A stretch of 64,000 nucleotides of DNA from an uncultured Pseudodesulfovibrio sp. (lineage in GTDB: Bacteria; Desulfobacterota; Desulfovibrionia; Desulfovibrionales; Desulfovibrionaceae): assembly GCF_963662885.1 (NCBI RefSeq), contig NZ_OY760055.1, positions 10,001 through 74,000 on the forward strand, written 5' to 3'. Shown piece after piece: positions 32,783 through 41,440 of the stretch; positions within the stretch are counted from its first letter, which is position 1, and every line of letters starts with the position of its first letter. A program made the position numbers and the translations under genes. The notes beneath the pieces are model-generated. The model worked only from the letters and a program-made list of their open reading frames with translations. It had not been told where the DNA came from and ran no database searches.

Positions 32783-35700
32783 TTATGCTTCTCCTTCGTC
32801 GCTCTGAAGGGCTTTTTGGATCATGGTGTTGAATTCGGATTTGATCTTCTCATCGAAGTCGGACTCGAGCTTGTAAACCTCTCGCAGCTCGGCGAAGTCC
32901 CAGCGGCCATAGCTGCCCAGGTTGTTCACGCCCGGCACCCAGAGGGTTTCCATGGTAGCTTTCTTGTCCTTGGCGTTCTCAGGCCGGTAGCCTTTGATCT
33001 CCACCACGAGGTTGAGCAGGTCTTGGTGTCCGTCATCGACCTTGACGATGAAGTCTGGGATATAGCGCTTGGTCTCGGAGCCGTAGCGGTAGGGGATTTC
33101 AAAACCGAGGTTGTGGTTCTTGACGTATGCCTTGACCTTGGGGTGCCCCTCCAGCACACGGCAGAACTCGCCTTCCCAGTCGCTGTCGAGGATCGCCCAG
33201 TTCACATGGCAAAGCTCGGAAGAGGTCTCCCATCGGAGCATCTTCGAAGTGTTGAAGCTGACATGCCGTGTCAAACCCGTAGGGTTGTAGGGATCGAGAA
33301 CGGCCTTGATGTCCCGTTTGTCCTGATGGGCACGAGTGATGCCCGCCGTGATCCGTTCGCATGCCAGATCAGCCAACTCTTGGTACATGAGCTGTGCCGG
33401 GTAAGTGCCGCTCTTGCAGTCCAGACAACTATCAAGCCACTGCTTGGTGATGCGTTTGAGCTGCCCGAAAAGGTGCAGCTTCGGCTCCTCGTTTGGATCG
33501 CGCCACTTGGTGTAGAGCAACCGCTGGGTCAGGTGAAAGAGGAGGGTTGATCGCCTAAGGTCTCCGGTATGGACGAGGTTTAGATCAACGCCTTCACCGA
33601 TGATGCCCTGGTTCTTGGTGTTGGTCGGGCCAACAAGGTCCGGAGTCAGCTCCAGCACGGAGTCGTCGTTGAACTCGGCGGTCAGACGTTCGTCCGGTAG
33701 TTCCACTCGGTATCCGGCCACACGTGGGAATTCGATCTCGAGATGATCCCGCTCGGGCCGCATGGCCTTGACGTGAACGGTGATGCGAGGCTTGATCGGA
33801 CTCGTGGGCACAGGCTTGGCTGTGAAGTCGAAGGGAATGCCCAGGACATCGGCGTACTCGACGTTGAAGAGGCCTTCCTCGTTAACATCGTAGGACTGAC
33901 GGCGAAGGGCTCGACCGATGACCTGTTCACAGAGAAGCTGGGTGCCGAAGGCTCTGACCCCCAAAACGTGAGTGACTGTGTTCGCATCCCATCCCTCGGT
34001 CAGCATGGACACTGAGACCACGCACCGGATGGATTCACCAAGCCGACCGGCCTTGCCAACAGTATTCATGACCTCACGAAGGAGATCGGCGTCAGTGAGG
34101 TTCTCTGCCTGCTGCCGATCACCTGTCCGCTCGATGATTTCTCGGCGATAACGCTCGATCTCGTCAGCCGCCATCTTTCTAAAGTTGTTATCAAGGGCAT
34201 CGCCAGACTCAAGCTGTTCGCTGTCGATGAGCAGGGTACGAGGCCTAGGGATCGGGTTGCCGTGCTCATCGAAGTTACGGAACAGAGCGAGGCGACCATT
34301 TTCAAGTTCCGTAGAGCCGTCATCGTTTTCTCTGAAAAAGCCCGAGATGTAGTCGTAGACGAGCTTCGAAGTCGCTGTGTTGTTGCAGACCACGATGAAG
34401 CAGGGGGGAACGTCGATCCCTTCTTCCTGCCAGAGGTTGTAGGTCTTCTCGTAGTGGCCATAGAGGGACTCCAGGGCTGTCTTCAGCTTGGTCGGGATGC
34501 TGAGAGGGTCAAGACCTTTTGCCTTGCCTCTTCCTTTCTTAGGCATGTCTCGTCTAATGTGCTCCCAGAGATTCCGGAACATAGGCATTTCGTTGCCAGG
34601 GATATCGTCGGAAACCGGGACACGTGGAAGTTTCACGATGCCGCACTCGATGGCATCCATGAGGGAGAAGTCACTCATGGTCCACGGGAACAGAGTGCCT
34701 TCGGCATACCCGGAACCCTTGAGGAAGAACGGTGTTGCCGAGAGGTCGATGACTCTGGTGATTCCGAGTTTGCGCTTCACTACCTCAAGGCCGGAGATCC
34801 ACAATCGGGCCGCTTCCTTGTTCTGCGCGACCTCTTGCTTGTCTTCCTTAGTGATGTCCTCCTCGGACTCCGCCTCGGGTTTTTCGCGGTAGCAGTGGTG
34901 CGCTTCATCGTTGATGGCCATGATGTTCTTGAGCCCCATGAGGCTGGGCATGACTCGCTGGATCATCTGGCCTTCAGTCTCAAGGGTATTCAAAGGGTCT
35001 CCACGACCCTGCAGAAGAGACCTTCCTCCCTTGGAGATATCGAACCTCTCACGAAGCTTGAAGGCATGGTAGTTGGTGATGACGATCTTGGCCCGCTCCA
35101 GCTCTCCCATCATGTCAGAGGGGATCAACTCCCTGCTTTGGTAGTAGCTGTCCGGGTCGCTGGGCTGGAGAACGCGCAGACGGTCCTTGATGGTGATACC
35201 GGGGGCCACGATAAGAAATCCCCTTGTGAACTTCTTGCTGCCAGGGTGGCGGACTGCGTTGATGGTCTGCCACGCGATGATCATGGCCATGACCGTCGTC
35301 TTTCCGGCTCCGGTCGCAAGCTTTAAGGCGAGTCGTTTGAGTTCCGGGTTCGCGTCATTGTTGGCGTTCTCGAGGTGTTTGAGAACCTTTTTCCCGTCCG
35401 TGGTATGAGGTGCGACCTCTGTAAGCCATATGGCGGTCTCCACGGCCTCAACTTGGCAGAAGAAGGGGCGGATGCCGCTGAAATTGTGGTGCCGCCAGTG
35501 TTGGAGGAGTCTGGCCGTCTCAGGAGTGACCTGCCACTGGCTGACACTAGGTAACTTTCGCCATGAGTCTACATGTCGACGGATTTCGTTAATAACCGAC
35601 GTGATGTCGTACTTTTGATCTGTTGTGGACAGACCCTTGCCTTCGTCAAAAAGAAGCTCGGCTTGTTGCTGCTCTGCTCTCTTACGCTTTTTGGGCTTAG

Positions 35701-35842
35701 GGATAGGGGTAACGAATTCAGCAGGCCGTCTTGAGGGCTTGATCTGTTGCGTGGGCTGACCGCTTTCGTCCAACTCCCAATGTTTGTCGGGGTAATCGTA
35801 AGGAGAGTTGAGAATAGGGTGCTCAAAGAATGGGTTGGACAT
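32783..35842 (-). CDS. Type III restriction endonuclease Res subunit (DEAD/DEAH helicase plus nuclease)
   Basis: 1019 aa. Superfamily 2 helicase core: Walker A LATGAGKTT at about 175-183, DEAH box NDEAHHCY at about 314, ITRVIDLSATPFFLKGS (motif III) and a motif VI-type QVIGRALRRQ. The C-terminal nuclease shows D in IPDFIVKVDDG and VVEIKGYR (about 935-965), a complete PD-(D/E)XK centre. A basic KPKKRKRAEQQQ stretch is at about 49-60. The order res-mod is reversed relative to classical type III operons (EcoPI). It is the first gene of the block; about 160 bases upstream are free of genes and should hold the promoter. Confidence 0.87.
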   Translation of the reverse strand: MSNPFFEHPILNSPYDYPDKHWELDESGQPTQQIKPSRRPAEFVTPIPKPKKRKRAEQQQAELLFDEGKGLSTTDQKYDITSVINEIRRHVDSWRKLPSVSQWQVTPETARLLQHWRHHNFSGIRPFFCQVEAVETAIWLTEVAPHTTDGKKVLKHLENANNDANPELKRLALKLATGAGKTTVMAMIIAWQTINAVRHPGSKKFTRGFLIVAPGITIKDRLRVLQPSDPDSYYQSRELIPSDMMGELERAKIVITNYHAFKLRERFDISKGGRSLLQGRGDPLNTLETEGQMIQRVMPSLMGLKNIMAINDEAHHCYREKPEAESEEDITKEDKQEVAQNKEAARLWISGLEVVKRKLGITRVIDLSATPFFLKGSGYAEGTLFPWTMSDFSLMDAIECGIVKLPRVPVSDDIPGNEMPMFRNLWEHIRRDMPKKGRGKAKGLDPLSIPTKLKTALESLYGHYEKTYNLWQEEGIDVPPCFIVVCNNTATSKLVYDYISGFFRENDDGSTELENGRLALFRNFDEHGNPIPRPRTLLIDSEQLESGDALDNNFRKMAADEIERYRREIIERTGDRQQAENLTDADLLREVMNTVGKAGRLGESIRCVVSVSMLTEGWDANTVTHVLGVRAFGTQLLCEQVIGRALRRQSYDVNEEGLFNVEYADVLGIPFDFTAKPVPTSPIKPRITVHVKAMRPERDHLEIEFPRVAGYRVELPDERLTAEFNDDSVLELTPDLVGPTNTKNQGIIGEGVDLNLVHTGDLRRSTLLFHLTQRLLYTKWRDPNEEPKLHLFGQLKRITKQWLDSCLDCKSGTYPAQLMYQELADLACERITAGITRAHQDKRDIKAVLDPYNPTGLTRHVSFNTSKMLRWETSSELCHVNWAILDSDWEGEFCRVLEGHPKVKAYVKNHNLGFEIPYRYGSETKRYIPDFIVKVDDGHQDLLNLVVEIKGYRPENAKDKKATMETLWVPGVNNLGSYGRWDFAELREVYKLESDFDEKIKSEFNTMIQKALQSDEGEA

Positions 35843-36006
35843 ATTACAGTTCCCTTGTGTTCAGATGGCAGAAGAGTGCTGCCCTTAGGATATTATGCCA
35901 CAAGGAACTTATTAATATTGAACTACAAGGTCAATAAGCGATTCGATTTTCCAGGGACAATGGCGTCCTATCCGGTCCAGAGAACTGAAGGTAGAGGAGG
36001 GCGGGA

Positions 36007-36279
36007 TCAGGAAGTTTTGCAGCCCGATTTTGCTTTGAGTCGAGAGCCAGGTCTGAAGCGGATAACTCGCCTCAAGTGGATGTATTTCCCCGTCTGGCGG
36101 TTGAAGTAATCTCCCCACATGGAGGTGTGAAACCGACCAAAACCGGCGATGACCACCTTTTCATCCTGAGCGAGGCTTTCACCGATGATGTCCTCCATGG
36201 CCTCGAAGATATTCTTGATGTCCTTTTGGGAACTGCCCGTTCGCCATGAAATCAGACGGATAAGCTGTGACTTGTTCAT
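36007..36279 (-). CDS. HU/IHF-family DNA-binding protein
   Basis: 90 aa, standard HU length. It shows the dimer helices (MNKSQLIRLISWRTGSSQKDIKNIF) and the beta-arm region VVIAGFGRFHT, then NRQTGKYIHLRRVIRFRPGSRLK, where the usual NPxTG of the arm is replaced by NRQTG, so the DNA-intercalating proline is absent. The ATG at 36279 is preceded by GAGGAACG. Encoded in the island near the primase, it is likely an element-specific chromatin or recombination/replication accessory factor. Confidence 0.8.
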   Translation of the reverse strand: MNKSQLIRLISWRTGSSQKDIKNIFEAMEDIIGESLAQDEKVVIAGFGRFHTSMWGDYFNRQTGKYIHLRRVIRFRPGSRLKAKSGCKTS

Positions 36280-36291
36280 CTCGGTCGTTCC

Positions 36292-36648
36292 TCAGGTTTG
36301 GTCATCATCGAAGTTGGGGCGGGGAATGTTCGAGGGGAGCCGGACGGAGAACTCGATGCCATGGACCAGCCAGGAAGGACACACCGACTTTTTCCCACAC
36401 TTCACGCATGCTTGTCCCCGGTAGACCCAGTGCCCTCTTCTGCGAGGGCAGGGTGCCAAATGTGGATGTGCCTGCATGCGTTCCGTAAGGTGCTTCTCCT
36501 CTGAAGTCGGACTTTTCTCCAGGGCATCACTTTTTGAATTTGGTTCGCAATATTCGCAATAATCAGGCTGCTGGTCTTTTTGCGAATATTGCGAATGTAT
36601 TTCCTGGTTCGATCCCGAGCGGTTCAGCCATTTGGTGGAGAAGTCCAT
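36292..36648 (-). CDS. Small Cys-rich hypothetical protein overlapping a large inverted repeat
   Basis: 118 aa. ATG at 36648 follows directly on the stop codon of the primase remnant. Contains YCEYCEPN (about 30-37) and a CPRRRGHWVYRGQACVKCGKK segment (about 67-87), zinc-ribbon-like. The first third of the frame runs through a 16-bp perfect inverted repeat (36544-36595), which may instead be a DNA site, so the true start could be further downstream. No function recognised. Confidence 0.45.
   Translation of the reverse strand: MDFSTKWLNRSGSNQEIHSQYSQKDQQPDYCEYCEPNSKSDALEKSPTSEEKHLTERMQAHPHLAPCPRRRGHWVYRGQACVKCGKKSVCPSWLVHGIEFSVRLPSNIPRPNFDDDQT
36544..36595. repeat. 16-bp perfect inverted repeat made of tandem TTCGCAATA units (candidate replication or control site)
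   Basis: Left arm TTCGCAATATTCGCAA (36544-36559), right arm TTGCGAATATTGCGAA (36580-36595), 20-nt loop. Each arm contains two TTCGCAA units, so four copies in all. It lies just downstream of the primase gene of the element. Confidence 0.7.
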
Positions 36649-39017
36649 CTACTTGCTCCGGGCAAGAGGGTTGACCAAAAAGACGCGACTGGGACGACCT
36701 CTGGTAGCCTTTTTCTCCTGTTCGACGATCAACCCATAGTCCTTGAGGATTTCGAGGCCTCCTTCAACCTCCTTGGCGGTTCGGAAGCGTCCCTTAACCT
36801 TTTCAAGCGTCTCTCTCTGAGTGAACTCCTTCATGGATTCACGTTCGAGCCAACACCATATCGTCCTGGCACAGTCCATGCCCGGCGTCTCGTTCATCAA
36901 GTCCAGAGCCGCCTTGACGTGCTCCGTGAGGACGGCAGCAAGGTACAAAGCGCTCTCCATGGTCTCGGCGTCGATGGGGTGCTCGTGAGGGCGCTCATGC
37001 TTGGTGCAGTGGATAAGTCCGGCGAGGCGAGTCGCCTGCCCGGTCAGTTTTCCTGCCCAGTCGGTCATGTGCTCGAATCTGCCCCCTGGGCCAAGCTCAA
37101 CTTCCACATCAGATTCAAACTCGTAACGAAGGTTGAGTGCTTTCTGGGTCAACTTGAAATAGTGCGGCCTGTCGTTTCCTTCGGTGTCCATAGCCAACGG
37201 CAAGTCCAACAGCCGACGGATCAACCCTGCGTATTCAGATTTGATCGCATCGGGCAGAGGGGAGGTGCCTACCTTCGGTTCCCGAGGCGACTTTTGGGCA
37301 GCCAGAAGAGAAATCGGGCAACAAATCCCCGAGCCCTAAAAGCGCTCTGCTCGCGCATATCCGCGATCACCTTCGGCTGAGGGAAAACGGCCAAGGTGAG
37401 GGTAGGGCTTTCAAGGACGATCGGATCGCGACCGCGCCTGTCCACATGGATAGGCTCCTGGCTGTAGGCCTTCAGGACAAGGCCCAGGTTGGCCTTGCCA
37501 CTGCTGTATCTCCCTCCCAAAATGTCCAGGATATCCCCTTCGGCTTCGATGATGGAGATGCACCCTCCCAAAGGTTCCATGATGGCCGCTAAGGCCTCGG
37601 GGGTGACGTCGTCAGCAAGCAGTCGAGGAGGGTGGGGGACTTCGGGCAGGTCGCGCTCTATATCGGCGATCTCGGACGACAGTTCCCGTAAAGTGTCAGG
37701 GTCTTCTTCGCGGGCTGCCCGTGAGCGCATGTTTGCAATAGCCAGCTCCATGGTCTGCCTCTCAGATTTTGCCACACGAATCGTGTCGGCCATCTCAGCC
37801 CTCTTTTCGGCCTGCCAGTGAACCAAGGGAGCCTTGCATATGTCCACCACGGCGCTTTTCCGTTCCCCCGGAGGGAGAGCGCAGCACTGATAGATGTTCA
37901 AGGGCTCGGAGTAGTCCGTCTTGACCAGGACTCGAGCCTTACCCTGAACCGCCGTGGCAACTGCGGCCAAGGCGGCGCTTAAGACAAGCTCCACCGGAAT
38001 CTGAAGGGAACTGGATACAGCGCCGCAGAAGGTGGCAAGAAAGCCGGGCAGCATCCCGAGATCGAGTTCAGGGAGGTTGACATCATCCAACCGGACAGGC
38101 GTGGGCCAGACCCCGCTCCGTCGCAACTGCCTCTTCACCTCATCGAGTCCCTGGGAAACGTGAAGATCGTTGAAATCCGATAACTCCGATATCGCCCCGA
38201 AGTCAGGAACAACCACCTTGCCGTTGATTACCTTGGCTGCCTCCTCAGCTTTGGTCTTCCCAGGGTTACCTTTGGTCTTTTGGTCGTTGTCTCCAGCGAT
38301 CACGATTCCCCGCTCAGGGTAAGTCGCACGAGCCATCTCGGACACGGATTTCAGGTTACCGGCGTTGAAGGCGCACAACACGGTACCTCCGGTGGCCTCA
38401 TGGACCGAAAGACCTGTCGCAATGCCCTCGACAATGTAGAGGGGGCCATCACAGCCCTTGATGGGGAAGAACCCTCCTGCGGTTTTACCTCCAGTGAGGA
38501 ACCGTTTCGTGCCATCCTCATGGATAAACTGCAGAGACTGAAGGTTGCCGTTGAGGGAGAGCAGGGGAACGACCAGAGAGGAATCTTTGAGGCGCAAGTC
38601 TCCGGCAGGCCGTACTCCCTTGCGTTTAAGGTAAGGCTTGTCTTCGGAGGCGCTGGGCAGCTCGCGGAAGATAGCCTCAGCCTTGGTCGCTACTTCGGAG
38701 TGCCGTTGCTCCTGAGCTGCGAGTCTGGCTTGCTTGTCGGCTTCGATTCTAAGGCGGAGGGATTCCCGTTCTTGGGTGGAGAGGGTTTCGCCTCCGGCAG
38801 CAGTCCATGTGTCGGACTCCCCGGTACGATAATTCTGCCACCAGCCTGAAACAGGAGGGTCAGAATAAAGCACGTATGCTCCATCTCTCCCCAGCTCTTT
38901 GCCTTCTGTTCCACAGCGATGCAGATGGCCATCAGGTACTATTTTTATAGGCCTCAAGCCATTGGCTTCAAGGATTGACTTAAATGCACCAACCTTATCG
39001 TCAAAACTCGAGCTCAC
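36649..39017 (-). pseudogene. Toprim-DUF3987 primase of the mobile element, split by a one-base frameshift
   Basis: The first part (39017 to 37269, 582 aa, GTG start with GGAGG) has an N-terminal element-primase region (LHRCGTEG, GWWQNYRTGE), a Toprim domain (YIVEGIATGLS at about 200, IAGDNDQ at about 250) and the start of DUF3987. It stops at TAG (37269-37271) right after LPKSRLGNRR. The next frame continues the family sequence exactly, KVGTSPLPDAIKSEYAGLIRR, and runs to 36649. Restoring one A near 37272-37276 would give a single protein of about 790 aa. Either a recent inactivating mutation, a sequencing error, or a frameshift site. A DUF3987 tail without the primase could still be translated from 37224. 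Confidence 0.75.
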
Positions 39018-39153
39018 TGCTCACCTCCAGCAACCTATCTGCACAAGCCTTCAGTTTTTCGGCAGTAGTATAGGCCACAAGTCCAACATTGCAGGCAGCG
39101 ATTTGGGCCTTGAGTATAATCAGAGCCATTAAGAGCAGAATACGTTTTCGCAT
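39001..39153 (-). CDS. Small 50-aa ORF with hydrophobic N-terminus ahead of the primase
   Basis: Reads MRKRILLLMALIILKAQIAA, then a mixed helix ending LEVSSELEF. ATG at 39153 follows GGGGGAATT, a usable ribosome-binding site. It overlaps the primase GTG start by 17 bases, so it may couple translation to the primase. The N-terminus looks like a membrane segment or signal. No homologue recognised; could also be a leader peptide. Confidence 0.4.
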   Translation of the reverse strand: MRKRILLLMALIILKAQIAACNVGLVAYTTAEKLKACADRLLEVSSELEF

Positions 39154-39161
39154 AATTCCCC

Positions 39162-39380
39162 CTATTCTTGTTCACGAGTATATGAACAACTGTCGATCAA
39201 CTCTTGGATGTCAGATTCTCGCCACCCCGTGGTTCGGGGGCCGAGCTTGACCGGCTGAGGGTAACGTCCTTCCTTGACCCCCTGCCACCAACTCGACTTG
39301 CTGACGGGGAAGCGTCTAAGGACCTGAGGGAGCCGAAGCAGGCGCTTCGAAGACATTTGGGAATGGATAGCATCGTTCAC
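39162..39380 (-). CDS. AlpA-family regulator (excisionase-like helix-turn-helix)
   Basis: 72 aa, GTG start with AAGGAGG. The AlpA pattern is clear: RLLRLPQVLRRFPVSKSSWWQGVKEGRYPQPVKLGPRTTGWRESDIQELI in order, a MerR-like winged helix with the 'YP.P.KLG.R...W' core. In P4-like elements AlpA activates excision or integrase expression. It is followed closely by the 50-aa ORF and primase in the same direction. Confidence 0.82.
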   Translation of the reverse strand: MNDAIHSQMSSKRLLRLPQVLRRFPVSKSSWWQGVKEGRYPQPVKLGPRTTGWRESDIQELIDSCSYTREQE

Positions 39381-39439
39381 GATAAAACCTCCTTGGTTTT
39401 TCGTGAATAATGCCGTGTACTAGGGCTGGTACAGCAAGG

Positions 39440-39488
39440 GGGACAGCGGGGACAAATTGTGGGACAATTTAGGGGACAGGATGGGACA
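39440..39488 (-). repeat. Five GGGACA repeats spaced at helical intervals
   Basis: Copies start at 39440, 39449, 39461, 39473 and 39483, i.e. 9-12 bases apart, in the short gap between the AlpA-like gene and the upstream 167-aa gene. This looks like an iteron or operator array. TGTCC appears twice more in inverted orientation at about 40037 and 40057. Confidence 0.6.
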
Positions 39489-39492
39489 AATC

Positions 39493-39996
39493 TTATGACT
39501 TAGGGTTTCTGGCTCGTTTTGCACGTTGGATGCGAGCTTCACGTGCAAGGGACTCTCCTTCGTCAGCGATTAGAGCTCCCATCTTTGCGTGAGATAGTTC
39601 TCCTGGGAAGCGTTCATCAAGAAGGTTGGCCATTGTCTGTTTGCGTTGGCTACTTGGCATATTTTTAAATGATTCTTTGAGAGCTCGGGCAGTTTCTTCG
39701 GGGGAGTAGCAGGGCGGCTCGGCGGTCTGAAGTTCATCCACCGATTCTACTGGTTGCGATGTAATTCCTGATTCCAGAGCTGCCCGTTCTTTTTCGAGGT
39801 AAAGTTTTTCCCAACGAATCAAATCGATAATGTGAACTTCTGCCTCATTAAGGGTCCAAATCGTTGGTGTGCCCCAACCGCAGACCCTCCGAAAGGGTAA
39901 TTTCCCACCGTCAAGGATGTTGATGACATCGTATGGACTCAATTCCCAACGGGATTTGAGGGTGTCGGCTCGAATCCATTCATCTTCTTGGTTCAT
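39493..39996 (-). CDS. Hypothetical island protein
   Basis: 167 aa from ATG at 39996 (MNQEDEWIRADTLKSRW). The N-terminal 60 residues (LKSRWELSPYDVINILDGGKLPFRR) resemble a helix-turn-helix-like domain that positions a tryptophan-rich loop; the C-terminal part (SPEETARALKESFKNMPSSQRKQ and an acidic/basic helix) is probably helical. No named family recognised. The ribosome-binding site is weak. Its position before alpA and the primase suggests a control or replication role for the element. Confidence 0.5.
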   Translation of the reverse strand: MNQEDEWIRADTLKSRWELSPYDVINILDGGKLPFRRVCGWGTPTIWTLNEAEVHIIDLIRWEKLYLEKERAALESGITSQPVESVDELQTAEPPCYSPEETARALKESFKNMPSSQRKQTMANLLDERFPGELSHAKMGALIADEGESLAREARIQRAKRARNPKS

Positions 39997-40463
39997 ACGT
40001 GGTCGCTCACAATATGATGTTACTGTCTGGAAAAGCTGTCCAACACAATACACTATTGTCCGACACTATGTATAGGGACGACCTCGGCCTGCTGGACGAG
40101 GTGCGTATTTGTGCTCCGCAAAGCTGCATGTCTTCGATGGCTCTCCAAAAGTTTCTTCGGTGGTTCACTTGGTGGCGTTTGATGGAGGGTGCTTCGAGCT
40201 AGGTGTTTCTCTGGGAACTTAGCCAGAAAGATGTCAGTTCATATAGAACATGCGGCTCAGCTTTTAGGGCCACTTCAGGTCTTCACAACCAATCCCCATC
40301 AAGTGTATGTAACGAGCAGGCAGTCCGAGCCTGCCTGTTCAGTTCGCCGCCGATAGGCGTTCGAAGACCGCATCAGGTCAGCTCTTCATTCTATTGCGTT
40401 CCCTCTTCAATTTGGGGGCCTTTGCGAGCTGGGGTGTCTCCCGAGATATTGAAGGAGGACGTC
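39997..40463. other. Non-coding stretch between divergent island genes
   Basis: About 470 bases. Two TGTCC-A/G-ACAC words (about 40037-40062) lie upstream of the leftward gene and echo the GGGACA array. An open frame across the rest lacks any start signal before 40464. No other structure seen. Confidence 0.4.
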
Positions 40464-41294
40464 ATGTCTTTACGTTTCCCAAACGGTAGAACGGTTGAGC
40501 AGGCCAAGAAGGATGCCAAGCGCTTGGCAAAGGCTAAGGGTATTCCTCTTCATGAGGCGCAAGATCGCGTTGCTCGCGAATACTCAGGAGGAATATGGGC
40601 TACTTGGGCCGATGCAGTGGACTCCATTCGTGCGGGAGGTAATGGTGCAGCCGGAGAAAGAAAGAAGGTAAATGCTCTTCTTCATTTAATAGCATGGGTG
40701 GCGGAAGACCCTGAAGGAAGGATGTTTGAACTGGATACCGGTGAGCAAATTATGTGCGCCTATGCGCTTGATCAATGGGGGCATGTTGATGACTGGTCGG
40801 ATTCATTGGCGGCACGGAATCGCATGACCGCCGAACAGCGTGAGGCACTATGGCTTTGGAGGGAGCCGGAAGCTGCCGTCGCTGAAAATGTGGACTTCAG
40901 GGCAAGGGTCGTTACCGAAACGCCTGTCGATGAATTGAGGCGTTTATTGTTCATGTCGCCAAACGCAATGGCCTACACTCAGGGGTTTATCAAAACGGTT
41001 GTTGGGGGGCAGGTTGATTTGTGGCACAAGAGGTGTCTTAAGCAGGTCCCTAAAGATGAGTTTATTACTCAGATCGTTAATGAAGGATTGCAGGGTAGTG
41101 ATGCACTTGAAACGCGCTGGTTGCAGCTTTGCAAACAGCACATGGCCAAAGTCGGCGATCCTTTTCCTCTGATTGAACTTGATTTAATGAAACGCGAGGG
41201 CTTCACCAACCTTGCTGCTCACATTGAAGCCGGTGAGGAGCCGATTGAAGATGTGCAGGCATGGCTCACTGGTGATTATGATGGCTTGGAGTAG
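40464..41294 (+). CDS. Hypothetical protein at the right end of the island
   Basis: 276 aa. ATG at 40464 follows AGGAGG. The N-terminus VEQAKKDAKRLAKAKGIPLHEAQDRVAREY matches the short 'AK-x-L-AK...-A-x-x-x-VA-R' helical module often found at the start of proteins in plasmids and toxin-antitoxin loci. The rest is unrecognised, mainly helical, with many Trp and acidic residues. It is transcribed towards the right attachment site. No signal peptide or membrane segment. Confidence 0.6.
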   Translation: MSLRFPNGRTVEQAKKDAKRLAKAKGIPLHEAQDRVAREYSGGIWATWADAVDSIRAGGNGAAGERKKVNALLHLIAWVAEDPEGRMFELDTGEQIMCAYALDQWGHVDDWSDSLAARNRMTAEQREALWLWREPEAAVAENVDFRARVVTETPVDELRRLLFMSPNAMAYTQGFIKTVVGGQVDLWHKRCLKQVPKDEFITQIVNEGLQGSDALETRWLQLCKQHMAKVGDPFPLIELDLMKREGFTNLAAHIEAGEEPIEDVQAWLTGDYDGLE

Positions 41295-41324
41295 ACTTTG
41301 GAAAAGTGAAAAAATACTGACAAT

Positions 41325-41346
41325 GTGAGTAGATTTGTGCGTAGAT
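41325..41346 (+). repeat. Integrase arm-type repeats at the right end
   Basis: GTGAGTAGAT at 41325 and GTGCGTAGAT at 41337, 12 bp apart: the same motif and the same spacing as the left-end pair at 19148/19160. GGAGTAGACT at about 41288 may be a third copy. Confidence 0.55.
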
Positions 41347-41402
41347 GAATAAATCGAATCTGGTTTCATTATTAATTCAAAGTTATTAGGGTAGAGATTC
41401 AC

Positions 41403-41413
41403 GTCCCTCCCCT
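41403..41413 (+). other. attR core candidate
   Basis: GTCCCTCCCCT repeats the 3' end of tRNA-Leu (19016-19026). It lies just outside the right arm repeats and just before a palindromic terminator that fits the displaced original tRNA terminator. The surrounding match is 15 of 18 rather than perfect, so the right boundary is probable, not proven. Confidence 0.55.
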
Positions 41414-41414
41414 A

Positions 41415-41440
41415 GCCCCCGTATACGGGGGCGTTCTTTG
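41415..41440 (+). terminator. Palindromic terminator beyond the right island end
   Basis: GCCCCCGTATACGGGGGC is an 18-bp perfect palindrome followed by GTTCTTTG. It is probably the former terminator of the tRNA-Leu gene, displaced by island insertion. Confidence 0.55.

Noticed and set aside
20794..35842. DISARM or BREX system
   Set aside because: A PLD-like protein, helicase and methylase are present, but there is no DUF1998 protein, no DrmA/DrmB-type gene, and no PglZ or BrxC-like gene, so the hallmark sets are incomplete.
19034..41402. Insertion sequences or transposases inside the island
   Set aside because: No transposase-like protein and no terminal inverted repeats with target duplications were seen.
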